NCBI GenBank assembly: GCA_905221605.1
Contig: CAJNDS010000480.1
Coordinates: forward strand, 424,510 to 488,509
Reading direction: 5' to 3'
Origin: Symbiodinium natans
Taxonomy: Eukaryota > Sar > Dinophyceae > Suessiales > Symbiodiniaceae
Length of the DNA: 64,000 bases
Position numbers and translations under genes: made by a program. Positions 53,415 through 63,064 of this stretch are shown here, in pieces. The notes beneath the pieces were generated by a model. The model saw nothing but the letters and a program-made list of their open reading frames with translations. It was not told where the DNA came from and made no database searches. The first letter of the stretch is position 1; the number at the start of each line of letters is the position of its first letter.

Positions 53415-53533
53415 ACAAGGAGGGGCCCCCTTACCATACTACAGTTCAGGGTCCTATAACCTGAGTTATGATCCTCATAACCCAATGTCGGGTGCTTCTA
53501 ACTCTACTTATAACTAGGGGTGCCCCTCCTTAT
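53415..53533. mobile_element. MITE-like element M2
   Basis: ACAAGGAGGGGCCCCCTTAC at the left pairs with GGGGTGCCCCTCCTTAT at the right; interior TATAACCTGAGTTATGATCC. Confidence 0.65.
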
Positions 53534-53598
53534 AGAGCAGTTTCAAGCTTAAAGCTTGTTCAGCCTCTTTTGTAGCATTGGGATCATGTTGTTGCCAG

Positions 53599-53649
53599 GC
53601 TGCCTAAAACGCCCTCAGCCGAAGCCGTGGCATTTCAGAAGCATCTCCT
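53599..53649 (+). CDS. Putative internal exon
   Basis: TTGCCAG acceptor and GT donor (GTAGCG). The frame reads LPKTPSAEAVAFQKHL. Family unknown. Confidence 0.42.
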
Positions 53650-54078
53650 GTAGCGTGGATGCTTTCCACCTCTGGTAAGTTTAGCATCTCGAGCCTAGAT
53701 CAAATACACTTAGACTTTTGAAGTAGGGTACATATTTCTTGTATCCCCAAAAGGACACCCAATATATACACTCACCCATATTAAAAAAGGAACCTTATAT
53801 ACGCGCACCAAAAGCAGTAATATAAACCCTGCTTCATATGTTTCCCTGCCCGCTTGTCTCAGAAGGGTTTTCTTTTTTTACCATATTCAATATGGGCTAG
53901 AAGTCAGCAGAGCAGCTGAGCATTCTGAAGCCCCGCAAACCCAGACCCACCTAGCTCAAACATGTAGACGCTGGGCTCCCTTCTTCGTCAATACAAAGGT
54001 TCAGGGTTTAGGGTTTAGGGTCTAGGGTCTAGGGTTTAGGGTTTAGGGTTTAGGGTCTAGGGCTTGGACGAAGCTTAG

Positions 54079-54163
54079 GGCTTCTCGTGGCTTTGACTGT
54101 TGGGAGCCCATGGGCTTCGCCTTTATTTTGACAAGCCCTGGTGGGTTTTCCTGCTGTCAACAG
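54079..54163 (+). CDS. Putative internal exon
   Basis: CTTAG acceptor. The frame reads ASRGFDCWEPMGFAFILTSP then GGFSCCQQ, followed by GC. A GTGGGT inside could be an earlier donor. The minus strand also has a short open frame. Family unknown. Confidence 0.35.
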
Positions 54164-54426
54164 GCACGCTGCCAGTCCTTACAAGGGTTTAGGGTTTGGG
54201 GTTTGGGGCTTCGGGCTTACGGTTTAGGGTTTAGGGTTTAGGGTTTAGAGCCCACCAATGTCTTCCTAATTCGGAGAACAGACTACCCTCCGACTTCTTC
54301 CCCCTAACAGTGATAATCCCTCACTCAAAAGAAAACCTAAACCCTCAGCCGTATCGTCACCTAGAAACCCTAAACCCAGACCCCGAAACAAAAGCAACTC
54401 ACACAAAGCCCCTAACCTTCCCCGAG

Positions 54427-54512
54427 GCTACTTTGTTTGTACGTTTGGCGGCGCGCTCTTCGTGGCAATCTTCGTGATCATCCGCTGGAAGAGTGCGGCC
54501 GGGTCACCCTGA
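54427..54512 (+). CDS. Putative exon with a membrane-helix segment
   Basis: CCGAG acceptor. The frame reads YFVCTFGGALFVAIFVIIRW then KSAAGSP and a TGA at 54510-54512. The first 18 residues are hydrophobic and followed by positive charges, as at the inner end of a membrane helix. It could be a C-terminal exon, or end at GT (54503). Confidence 0.42.
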
Positions 54513-55252
54513 GATTCTCCGTTGCTTGTGGGCCGTACTTGTATGTGGTTCGCAAGGATATAGGATGTAGGGCTTGTAGGTCTTAGACCCGAGGCCCTAA
54601 ACCCTAGCCCTAAACCCTAAACCCTAGCCCTAAACCCTAAACCCCGAACAGTTTGTTCTAGTACATGGGGTCCAGGATATGTCTGTAGCTGAGGTAAGGA
54701 AAGCACGCACATCATGCGAACCAAAGAGCGAGCCACTAATCTCCATACACGCTGAGCCCTAAACTCCAAACCTTCCTAGGGTTTAGGGGTTAGGGCTTAG
54801 GGCTTAGGGCTTAGGGTTTAGGATTATGGTTTAGGCTTCAGAGTTTAGGATTGAAGCCCCTAAATCCAGTGGCTCCAGCACACAGAGGCCTCGACACCCC
54901 CTTAGCATCCCTGAGCGCTAAGCTCTTAGGGTTTAGGGTTTTGGGTTTAGGGTTTAGGGTTTTAGGGTAGTTACATGGTCCCTGAATATGGGCCCTTAGT
55001 TGGGGACTCTTTGTATACCCCTTATATCCCTTGCAAGTCCTTTAAAGAAGGTATGGGATCATGCGAAAGGATCAGGCAACCACCCTTAGATCAACCCTCA
55101 ACCTCATGGGACTCTGCTTTGGACCCCTAAATAGCCACCCCCTGGGGTTTTGGGGACCCGTTATGACCCTTTCTTCAAGATCCTCTATCAGGTAATCTAA
55201 GAACCATCTTCGGCGGATCTTGAGGAAAACCCTTAAGGGTCACAACCTTACA

Positions 55253-55371
55253 GGGTGGGGCCCCCTAGTTATAAGTAGAGTTATAAGGGCCCTCAATTGG
55301 GTTATAAGGACCCTAAGTTAGGTTATAAGTCCCTTAACTACAGTTAGTATAGTAAGGGGGTCACAACCTTA
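55253..55371. mobile_element. MITE-like element M2
   Basis: GTGGGGCCCCCTAGTTATAA at the left and TTAGTATAGTAAGGGGG at the right; interior AATTGGGTTATAAGGACCC. Confidence 0.6.
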
Positions 55372-55545
55372 GGGGTAGAGTCTTAAATCCCTTGATGACC
55401 CTAGCGGCTCCCCCCCCCTACACTCCCGAACTTCATAGTCGAAGGGAGGCCTTCGGAGTAGGATTTAGGGTTTAGGGTTTAGGGTTTAGGGTTTAGGGCT
55501 TCGGAGTAGGATTGAGGATTTAGGGTTTAGGGATTAGGGCTACTA

Positions 55546-55655
55546 GGACCCAGAGTAGGCCGCAAATCCCCTTTTTTTCGGGTGTAGGTACACGGTAAGC
55601 CAATTTTAACAAAAAAGGGCACCCTTTTTCATTCCTAGGTTGCTCTTGGGCCGAG
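55546..55655. mobile_element. MITE-like element M4
   Basis: CTAGGACCCAGAGTAGGCC at the left; AAAGGGCACCC then TTCCTAGGTTGCTCTTGGG at the right. Confidence 0.5.
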
Positions 55656-56333
55656 TTTATGGGTTATAATAGCGGTGAGGTAATAGTAGGGTCCTCTTGG
55701 AAACATAATGCTGGTTTAAGTTATTCAGGGGGCGGCTCCGGTTTGTTGTTTTAAGGGTTTAGGTCCTAAAAGCTCTTGAGAAATCCTTCGCTCTAGAACT
55801 GAAACCACGTCAATATTGTGGGACTGACCAGAAAGATGGACCGCGTGTGTAGATGCCGTGGAGACAAAGGAAGACATCTCTGTAGGAATTTCAAGCGTAA
55901 TGGGTTTTTTACGACAGTGTTGGTGGGTCCATTCGGAACGAAGAAGTAGGGTTTTTGTGTCTAGCGTTTAGGTTCAGGGTATGCTACATCTTTATGTTTC
56001 GGTATGGGTTTTGTGGTGCGTGGGGGCGAAGGTTCGTCTTAGGATTCAAAACCCGAAACCGTGCACATGGGAATCATAGCCCCCGCAAGAGCCTCTAGGC
56101 TTTGCTTCTTTAAACCCCAACCCCAAATGCTAAACCCTAAACCCCTAAATTCCTAGACCCCAAACCCTGAACCCTAAGCCCCAAACCCTAAACCCCAAAC
56201 CCCTAAACCTCTAAACCCCAAACCCTGAACCCTAAACCCCAAACCCTAAACCCCAAACCCCTAACCTCTAAACCCCAAACCCTGAACTCTAAACCCTAAG
56301 CCCGAAACCCCGAAACCCTAAAGCACTGAACAG

Positions 56334-56732
56334 GAGGTGACCTTCAGCATTGAGCACTCGGTTGAGGAGGCCCTCGGCTGTCATCGAGTCTCCTCTATCG
56401 TAAATCTCCCGCGGCAGTCAGTCCTAAACACAGGGTTTAGGGTTTTGGGTTTATTAGGGTTTAGGGTTTTAGGGTTTAAGGTGTATCCTTAAGCCCTAAA
56501 TTTAAACCCTACACATGCGGGGAGGTTGGGAATCTTGCACTTAGGGTTCGGCGGGTTTAGGGTTTAGGGTTTAGGGTTTAGGGTTTAGGGTTTAGGGTTT
56601 AGGGTTTAGGGTTTAGGGTTTAGGGCTGGCTTGGTTTTGGGGAGTGGCTCACAGCAGGTGGCCTGTCGTGCAGACTCTCGAAAGTCAGAAGAGGAGGGTT
56701 GGAAACTTAGAGCCCTCTTACATGAGCCTTGA
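56334..56732 (+). CDS. 3' end of an unknown gene, two exons
   Basis: Exon 56334-56399 follows GAACAG, reads EVTFSIEHSVEEALGCHRVS then SI, and ends at GTAAAT in phase 0. Exon 56658-56732 follows CAGCAG, reads VACRADSRKSEEEGWKLRAL then LHEP, and stops at TGA. The 258-nt intron contains a ten-unit TTTAGGG array (56554-56625). The gene would end 380 bases before the ubiquitin-like/RCC1-like gene on the same strand. Family unknown. Confidence 0.45.
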
Positions 56733-56968
56733 AGAGCAGGTTTAGGTTTTTGGGTTTAGGGTTTAGGGTTTGGGGTTTAGGGTTTGGGGTTTAGGGTTTA
56801 GGGTTTAGGGTTTAGGTTTTTGAGTTTAGGCGTTAGGCTCCTCAATGTAAGGGTTCGCCCCTGCTCAGCTGCACCAGAGCGGCATTCGAAGTAATGCTGA
56901 GGATCTATGTTGGGCAGCCATATGATGGAAGTAGACTTGGCCTTTCTCCTTTGCTTGCTACAATTGCT

Positions 56969-57092
56969 ACAAGGAGGGGACCCCCCCTAGTGCTAAGCAG
57001 AGTTATAAGGACCCGAAATTGAGCGATATGGATGCTAAGTTAGGTTAGAAGTCCCTTAGCTGTAGTTAGTAGAGCAAGAGGGCCCCTCCTTG
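56969..57092. mobile_element. MITE-like element M2 just upstream of a gene start
   Basis: ACAAGGAGGGGACCCCCC at the left pairs with GAGGGCCCCTCCTTG at the right. It ends 22 bases before the ATG at 57115, so it makes up most of the promoter-proximal or 5' leader DNA of that gene. Confidence 0.65.
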
Positions 57093-57114
57093 AACGAGCA
57101 TCAGCAGAAGCGCC

Positions 57115-58584
57115 ATGTCGATTTCGGTGGACGTGCATCTGCTGAGCGGAAGGAAGGCATCCTTGGAAATGGACGCGGATGCGTCTGTTGAGTCTCTCAA
57201 AAGACGTGCCCAGAGTGCTCTAAACGCTAAAGGCAGGCTGTTGAACTCTTCTGGGGAGGTACTTGATGAATCGTCAAGTATCAAAAGAGCAAGGCTGCAG
57301 AACGGTGACGTGCTGACCCTGCATGTGAAGCAGGTCACTCTTGCAGCCACGAAACGATGGCTTGTCATCGGCGATGCCCCAGACGTCTCGGCATTCGCTG
57401 CTGTGCAGGGCGATGGATCTGTTGTCACATGGGGTAGTGATGACCATGGTGGCGACAGCAGTTACGTACAGGAGCAGCTGAAGAATGTCCAGCAGATCCA
57501 AGCTACTGGTGGTGCATTTGCTGCAATCTTGGGCGATGGATCTGTTGTCACCTGGGGTAGTGGATACTATGGTGGCGACAGCAACTACGTACAGGAGCAG
57601 CTGAGGAATGTCCAGCAGATCCAAGCTACTGGAGGCGCATTTGCTGCAATCCTCGGTGATGGATCTGTTGTCACATGGGGTAGTGATGACCATGGTGGCG
57701 ACAGCAGTTCCGTACAGGAGCAGCTGAAGAATGTGCAGCGGGTCCAAGCCTCTAATGTTGCATTTGCTGCAATCTTGGGTGACGGATCTGTGGTCACTTG
57801 GGGTGATGACCATTGGGGTGGCGACAGCAGTGCCGTACAGGCCCAGTTGAAGAATGTGCGACATATACAAGCTACTAGTGGCGACTTTGCCGCAATCCTG
57901 GACGATGGATCTGTGGTCGCCTGGGGTGATGTAGACTTTGGTGGCGACATACAGGCGCAGCTGCAGAATGTGCAACAGATCCAAGCTTCGGGAGCGGCAT
58001 TTGCAGCAATCCTGGGCGATGGATCTGTCGTCACCTGGGGTGATGCCGATTTTGGTGGCGACAGCAGTGCCGTACAGCAGCGACTGCAGAATGTGCAGCG
58101 GGTCCAAGCTGCTAATCAAGCATTTGCTGCAATCTTAGGTGATGGATCTGTGGTCACCTGGGGTAATGACGAGTTTGGTGGCGACAGCAGTGCAGTTCAG
58201 CATCAGTTGCGAGATGTGCAAGACATCCAAGCTTCCTATCATTCATTTGCTGCACTCCTGGGTGATGGATCTGTGGTCACGTGGGGTGAGGCCGCCTTTC
58301 ATCGCGATGCAAGGGCCAGAGCTGCGAAGCAGCAGCTGAAGAATGTCCACCAGATCCAATCTTCTGGTCATGCATTCGCTGCAATCCTGGGCGATGGATC
58401 TGTTGTTACCTGGGGTACTGATGACAAGGAGTCCGACAGCAGCGCTGTACAGGAGCAGCTGAAGAATGTGCAACGCATCCAAGCCTCTGATGGTGCTTTC
58501 GCTGCAATCTTGGGTGACGGATCTCTGGTCACCTGGGGCGATGGCCGCGAGGGTGGCGACAGCAGTGTCGAAGGGAGCGGCTGA
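57115..58584 (+). CDS. Ubiquitin-like domain plus RCC1-like repeat protein
   Basis: Intact intronless frame of 489 residues. Residues 1-71 form a ubiquitin-like beta-grasp segment: a VHLLSGRK strand, an ADASVESLKRRAQSAL helix, then SIKRARLQNGDVLTLHV at the position of ubiquitin's last strands; no C-terminal di-glycine follows. Ten RCC1-like units of about 41 residues follow (GDGSVVTWG cores with GGDSS and VQEQLKNVQ linkers). The eighth and ninth are the most divergent (HRDARAR, KESD). It is a paralogue of the gene at 1-1245, and proteins with this layout are frequent in symbiodiniacean genomes. No ligase domain is present, so the common HERC2-like label overstates what is known. The ATG is preceded by AGCAGAAGCGCC, and the 3' flank begins with a CT-rich tract. 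Confidence 0.88.
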   Translation: MSISVDVHLLSGRKASLEMDADASVESLKRRAQSALNAKGRLLNSSGEVLDESSSIKRARLQNGDVLTLHVKQVTLAATKRWLVIGDAPDVSAFAAVQGDGSVVTWGSDDHGGDSSYVQEQLKNVQQIQATGGAFAAILGDGSVVTWGSGYYGGDSNYVQEQLRNVQQIQATGGAFAAILGDGSVVTWGSDDHGGDSSSVQEQLKNVQRVQASNVAFAAILGDGSVVTWGDDHWGGDSSAVQAQLKNVRHIQATSGDFAAILDDGSVVAWGDVDFGGDIQAQLQNVQQIQASGAAFAAILGDGSVVTWGDADFGGDSSAVQQRLQNVQRVQAANQAFAAILGDGSVVTWGNDEFGGDSSAVQHQLRDVQDIQASYHSFAALLGDGSVVTWGEAAFHRDARARAAKQQLKNVHQIQSSGHAFAAILGDGSVVTWGTDDKESDSSAVQEQLKNVQRIQASDGAFAAILGDGSLVTWGDGREGGDSSVEGSG

Positions 58585-58620
58585 AGGCTTTGCCGTGAAC
58601 TTGTGGCCATACCTTTCATT

Positions 58621-58665
58621 CTCCCTCTCCCTCTCTCTCTCTCTATCTCTCTCTCTCTTTCTCTG
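58621..58665. repeat. CT microsatellite in the 3' flank
   Basis: CTCTCT run star starting 37 bases after the stop codon of the ubiquitin-like/RCC1-like gene. Confidence 0.9.
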
Positions 58666-58859
58666 GTGTCTCGCGACTTGTGTTCTTGAAATCTTACGAA
58701 TTGCAGAATCAAAATGAAAACGCCTCAGCCCTACCATGGTGACCTCCGCCCTCAGTCCCTAAACCCTTAGCCCTCCTCAAGGCTTCAACCCCCAGTCCGA
58801 GACCCGAAAATAAGACGCCAGATTGCACGCCGGAGGCTCCTGGTAGGCCTTTTGGGATA

Positions 58860-59092
58860 CTTGGTAGCCCAGTGGCACCCTTTACCCTTTTTGTTTTTGG
58901 TTCAAGGTTCCCTTTTTAAAGAAACTAGCCCCAAAAAAGGGCACCCCCCCTCATGATACTACGGTTACTGGGCTACTAAGGGTATTTTACTAGGACCCAG
59001 AGTAGGCCCTTATTCCCTTGCTTTCGGGCTTAGGTTCCCTTAGCCCTTTAAACCAAAAAGGGGCACTCCTTCTATTCCTGGTTATTCTTGGG
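58860..59092. mobile_element. M3 and M4 elements back to back
   Basis: M3 (58860-58980: CTTGGTAGCCCAGT and the matching ACTGGGCTACTAAG) is followed 9 bases later by M4 (58990-59092: CTAGGACCCAGAGTAGGCCC). The same order recurs at 62166-62425. Confidence 0.65.
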
Positions 59093-59440
59093 TTTAGGGT
59101 TTAGGGTTTAGGGTTTAGGGTTTAGGGTTTAGGGTTTAGGGTTTAGGGTCTAGCTTACATCTTTCTTATTGGGTTCAAGAATTTCATATGGGTAGTTCCC
59201 TAAATCAAGGTCCCTGGTTGGGTTCCTTATATCATGTAGCAACGTTTAGAATAAGGTTAATAAGGACCCTAAAACGGACCCTATAGTTTAGAGAACTACC
59301 CAGATTTAGGAATATTTTCGGAGCCTAGACCACAAAAGCGAAACCCAAAACCCTTTTCTCAGGCTTTTTTCAGCAGCCCTTAAACCTCAGTAAACCCTAA
59401 ACCCTAAACCCTGAACCCTAACCTTTGATGGTGGATCCAG

Positions 59441-59490
59441 GTCTCACCGATCCGCTGGAGTCGATGGGCCCCGCGACGTTCAGTTTCAGG
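59441..59490 (+). CDS. Putative internal exon
   Basis: GGATCCAG acceptor and GT donor (GTTCAG). The frame reads LTDPLESMGPATFSFR, with good codon bias. Family unknown. Confidence 0.45.
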
Positions 59491-59569
59491 GTTCAGCGTG
59501 CTAGCTGGTTTGAGGTTTAGGGTTTAGGGTTTAGGGTTTAGGGTGTAGGGTTTAGGGTTTAGGGTTTAG

Positions 59570-59604
59570 GGCTGCGAGATAGCAATGTGGGAGCTGTGCA
59601 CCTT
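59570..59604 (+). CDS. Putative small exon with a telomeric acceptor
   Basis: The AG acceptor is the TTTAG of the last telomere-like unit; the donor is GTAATA. The frame reads LRDSNVGAVHL. Because the array offers an AG every 7 bases, the exact start and phase cannot be fixed by eye. Confidence 0.35.
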
Positions 59605-59696
59605 GTAATACCACGATATATCCGGTCATTCAGGGGGACCCTACTTCCCTCCATTCCCTGCAGCTCTATAAGTCAACGGTTAGAAACATGGGCTTG

Positions 59697-59783
59697 GGGT
59701 TTAGGGTTTAGGGTTTAGGGTTTAGGGTTTAGGGTTTAGGGTTTAGGGTTTAGGGTTTAGGGTTTAGGGTTTAGGGTTTAGGG
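59697..59783 (+). repeat. Long TTTAGGG array (about 12 units)
   Basis: Perfect heptamer run. Confidence 0.97.
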
Positions 59784-59872
59784 CTCCGAAGTATGGGCCC
59801 TTATTGAACGGAGCATTGATTAAGGGTCAGATAACTAGGGAACCCAACTCAAGGTCCCATACATGGGCCCCT

Positions 59873-60013
59873 ACTTTGAGGCTCATGGTAGTTAGTGGCC
59901 AATTAGCACTGCAATTATGGGTTTAGGGTTTAGGGTTTAGGGCACTTAAGGTGCTTCTAAGTGGGTTATAAGTACAGCTACAAGTGGTTTAGAAGTACCA
60001 TGATACTCCAAGT
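59873..60013. mobile_element. M1 element interrupted by telomere repeats
   Basis: ACTTTGAGGCTCATGGTAGT at the left and AGTACCATGATACTCCAAGT at the right are family ends. A short TTTAGGG run (59919-59942) sits in the middle where intact copies have none. Confidence 0.6.
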
Positions 60014-60231
60014 AGAATCAGGGCTGGCAAGTCACAGCTTCTAGGGGTTCAGGGTTAACGGGTTTTGGATTAGAATCTGTAGGGTTTAGGGTTTAGGGTT
60101 TAGGGTTTAGGGTTTAGGGTTCAGGGCTTAGGGTTTGTGGCCCCAAGTCCCAAAGACCAAATCCAGCAACTCTCTAAACCCGAAAGGCAGCGACAGTCCC
60201 TGCAACCCTCAACTTAAACTCAAGCCTTAAA

Positions 60232-60318
60232 CCCTAAACCCTAAACCCTAAACCCTAAACCCTAAACCCTAAACCCTAAACCCTAAACCCTAAACCCTAA
60301 ACCCTAAACCCTAAACCC
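60232..60318 (-). repeat. Long CCCTAAA array (about 12 units)
   Basis: Perfect heptamer run. Confidence 0.97.
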
Positions 60319-60648
60319 GAACAGGTGGGAGGTAAGAAGGCCCGGGTCGAGGGTCCTCGCCCTTACAGGGCTTACGGCTCTAGGCCTCGGGGATCCTCTT
60401 TAGGGTTTAGGGTTTAGGGTTCTGTATCTTCCCGCATTTCCAAAGTCATAAACCCTAAACCCTAAACCCTAAACACTAAACCCTAAACCCTAAGGGGCGC
60501 TCTCAGAAGTACGCATGCCTACCGAGCAGCCCTTTGATGGATCTCCATGAAGATGGCTCGTAGGCTAATCCGCAGGAAACAGAAACGCACTACACACTCA
60601 CCCCAAACGCATGAAGCACCCTGAACACACGAAGTCTTGAAGGGTATA

Positions 60649-60714
60649 GGGTTTAGGGTTTAGGGTTTAGGGTTTAGGGTTTAGGGTTTAGGGTTTAGGG
60701 TTTAGGGTTTAGGG
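60649..60714 (+). repeat. TTTAGGG array (about 9 units)
   Basis: Perfect heptamer run preceding the gene model at 60743. Confidence 0.95.
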
Positions 60715-60742
60715 CTGGGGCTTTAGGGTTTACCGACTCCAG

Positions 60743-61828
60743 CCACCTCTATCTCTGGAGCAATCAAGGGAATGCGCCCATGGGCGCAGTGGAGGTCGAG
60801 GCTGAAACCCGAAACCCTAAACCCTAAACCCTAAACACCAGGGTGTAGTTGAATTCTCAAACCCTTCACTTGTTCAATCCGAAGTCCATTTGAACCCTTA
60901 CAATCCCAAAAGCGCTGCAACCCCAACTCCCCCAGTTTAGGGTTTAGGGTTTAGGGTTTAGGGTTTAGGGTTCATCCCCCAAGCTCAGGTGCTCGGCCTG
61001 CGCGACTTCCGGCTAAGGAGCTGTGGACTCGACATTTGCAATGGCGTTTTAGGGTTTAGGGTTTAGGGTTTAGGGTTTAGGCTTTCGGGTTCAGGGTTCA
61101 GGGTTCAGGGTTCAGGGTTCAGGGTTCAGATGGGTTCAGGGTTAGGGTTTAGGGTTTAGGGTTTAGGGGCTTGGGGTGTGAGGATTAAGACTTAGGCTTT
61201 ACGGTTTATGGGAGCATAATTCTCGATGTTTTGATTCACAATTTTTGGGGGGGGGTTCAGGGAGGGGAACTCGCTGCGGTGTAGGGTTTACGGACGAGGG
61301 TTTAGGTTGTTTAGGTTCAGGGTTTCAGGTTTCAGGTTCACACGGTTTAAGCTTGGGGTTTGGGGTTTAGCTGGTTCAGGCTCCCCCCTATAGGGTTTAT
61401 GTGTTTATGGGTGTATGGGTTTAGGGTGGAGGTTTTAGGTTAGCGCTTTGGGTGTAGGGTCCGAGGGTGATCTGCTCGATGGTTGCTTGCTTCAGCTTGG
61501 GCGTCATGACAAGCATTGTGTGAGCTTTCTACAAGAATTCTATGTGTATACATATATATATATACAAACATATATATATATCTATATACATAGGGAGAGA
61601 GAGAGAGAGAGAGAGCGAGACCCTGCATCAGCCTTCACCCCTGTGCACTCGACAGTCTGAACCTTGATCCACAACCATTCAGCACCCCGAAGACCTAAAC
61701 TCTTGCATCGTTGAGGGCTTAGGGTTTAGGGTTTAGAGCATCTAAGCCCACGAACCCCTCAATCTCTCAAGCAAAAGTTGAGCTGCACTCCGAAGCCATC
61801 AGGACCAGTGAGGAGAAAGAGCTCTGGG
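60743..61828 (+). CDS. Four-exon gene model (both ends incomplete)
   Basis: Exons 60743-60794, 60989-61045, 61466-61543 and 61747-61828 join in phase with GT-AG introns. Pieces read HLYLWSNQGNAPMGAVE, VLGLRDFRLRSCGLDICNG, GDLLDGCLLQLGRHDKHCVS and PTNPSISQAKVELHSEAIRT. The first intron has a CCCTAAA run followed by a TTTAGGG run able to pair over 25 bases. The second starts directly with GTTTTAGGG repeats. The third carries TA and GA microsatellites and a short telomere-like run. The last exon ends one base into a codon at GTCAGT. Family not recognised. Confidence 0.5.
61550..61616. repeat. TATA and GA microsatellites
   Basis: TATATATA runs followed by a GAGAGA run, inside a predicted intron. 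Confidence 0.9.
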
Positions 61829-62165
61829 GTCAGTGGACTCCTCGATCTTCCCCGTTTCCTCCCATAGATGTAGGTTTTCGGCTTACGATTTTAGTGGAGG
61901 TACGGAAGCGTTTTTTGCTTTAAGTTTGCGAGTTCTGGGAAAGGGGGGGGTTCAGATTGCGTTGCTTTTTGCATGCTGCCTTGATGCCTCTGTTGGCTTG
62001 GGCTTGCGAGCTGAACGTTTATCTTGCCAGGGATTCGAGCTGAGAGCAGAGCGTTTTGTGGGTGCAGTGTTGAGAATGTGTTGGTGCAGGTTTTAGGATT
62101 AGGGCGAATAGGGGTGTAGGTTTCAAGCGCGTGTTCCTCGTGTCACTTGCCTCGGATGCCTTAGG

Positions 62166-62425
62166 TTAGGTAGCCCAGTGGTGCCGTGTGCACTGTTTTT
62201 TTGCACTAGGTTCCCTTACAAAGCAACCAACCCCTAAAAAGAGCACCCTTATTATCAGATGGCTGCTGGGCTGCCAAGTCTTAAGAAGCCAACACCTGTT
62301 TTGCTGTAGGTCATTTACTAGGATGCCCAGTAGTGCCCTTATTCCCTTTTTGGGGGGTTTAGGTTCCCTTATAAAGTCCTTTAAGCACAAAAGGGCACCC
62401 TTTTTTAATCCTAGGTTACTCGGCA
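62166..62425. mobile_element. M3 and M4 elements in tandem, second instance
   Basis: M3 at 62166-62278 (TAGGTAGCCCAGTGGTGCC and GGCTGCTGGGCTGCCAAG) and M4 at about 62318-62425 (CTAGGATGCCCAGTAGTGCC and TCCTAGGTTACTCGG), in the same order and orientation as at 58860-59092. Confidence 0.6.
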
Positions 62426-62787
62426 ACCCAGCTTACAAGCAATCCTGCCAGGCGGTTTGTTCCTATTGACCAAGAAGGCTTGGGGTTCATTAGGGTAAAG
62501 CACAACTCCCCCCCCCCCCCCCCCCCCCCCCCCCGAAACCCTAAACCCTAAACCCTGAACCCTGAACCCTAAACCCTGAACCCTAACCTCTAGATATATG
62601 TAGAGTTATCAGGACCCTATGTTGTGTTCAAAGGATCCTGACTAAGGTTTGAAGTCCCTTATAACTGTAGCTAGTAAAGCAGGGGGAGCTCCTTACAGTC
62701 CATGGGCTCACCCTAAACTCTAAACTCTAAACCCTAAACCCTAGACCCTAAACCCTAAACCCTAAACCCTAAACCCTAAACCCTGAG

Positions 62788-62906
62788 AGCCTCAGGGCCT
62801 TGGCCAACCTGCTCCGCGCGGAGTACGAGGCTGAGACGCACGCCGAGCGTCTGCCGGGCTCATTTTGCTTGGGTAGAGACGGCCTCCTATACATCCTCTG
62901 GGAGGG
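62788..62906 (+). CDS. Putative internal exon (39 codons)
   Basis: CCCTGAG acceptor directly after a CCCTAAA array. The frame reads SLRALANLLRAEYEAETHAE then RLPGSFCLGRDGLLYILWE, and ends at GTTTAGGG, so telomere repeats touch both borders. Long, codon-biased and protein-like: one of the best single exons. Family unknown. Confidence 0.55.
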
Positions 62907-62947
62907 GTTTAGGGTTTGGGGTTTGGGGTTTAGGGTTTAGGGTTTAG

Positions 62948-63064
62948 GGCCCCCCTAGTTGTAAGTAGAGTTATAAGGAGCCCAAATTTGGGTTGTAAGG
63001 ATCCTAACATTCGAAAAATGCCCTCAGCTATAGTTAGTATAGTAAGGGGGCTTTTCCTTGCAAG
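62948..63064. mobile_element. MITE-like element M2
   Basis: CCCCCTAGTTGTAAGTAGAG at the left and AGTATAGTAAGGGGGC at the right; interior ATTTGGGTTGTAAGGATCC. Confidence 0.6.

Noticed and set aside
55826-55950. Open frame beginning KMDRVCRCRGDKGRH
   Set aside because: Partly shared with anonymous repeat sequence near 43440 (TTCAAGCGTAAT), with no clear splice borders; possibly repeat-derived.
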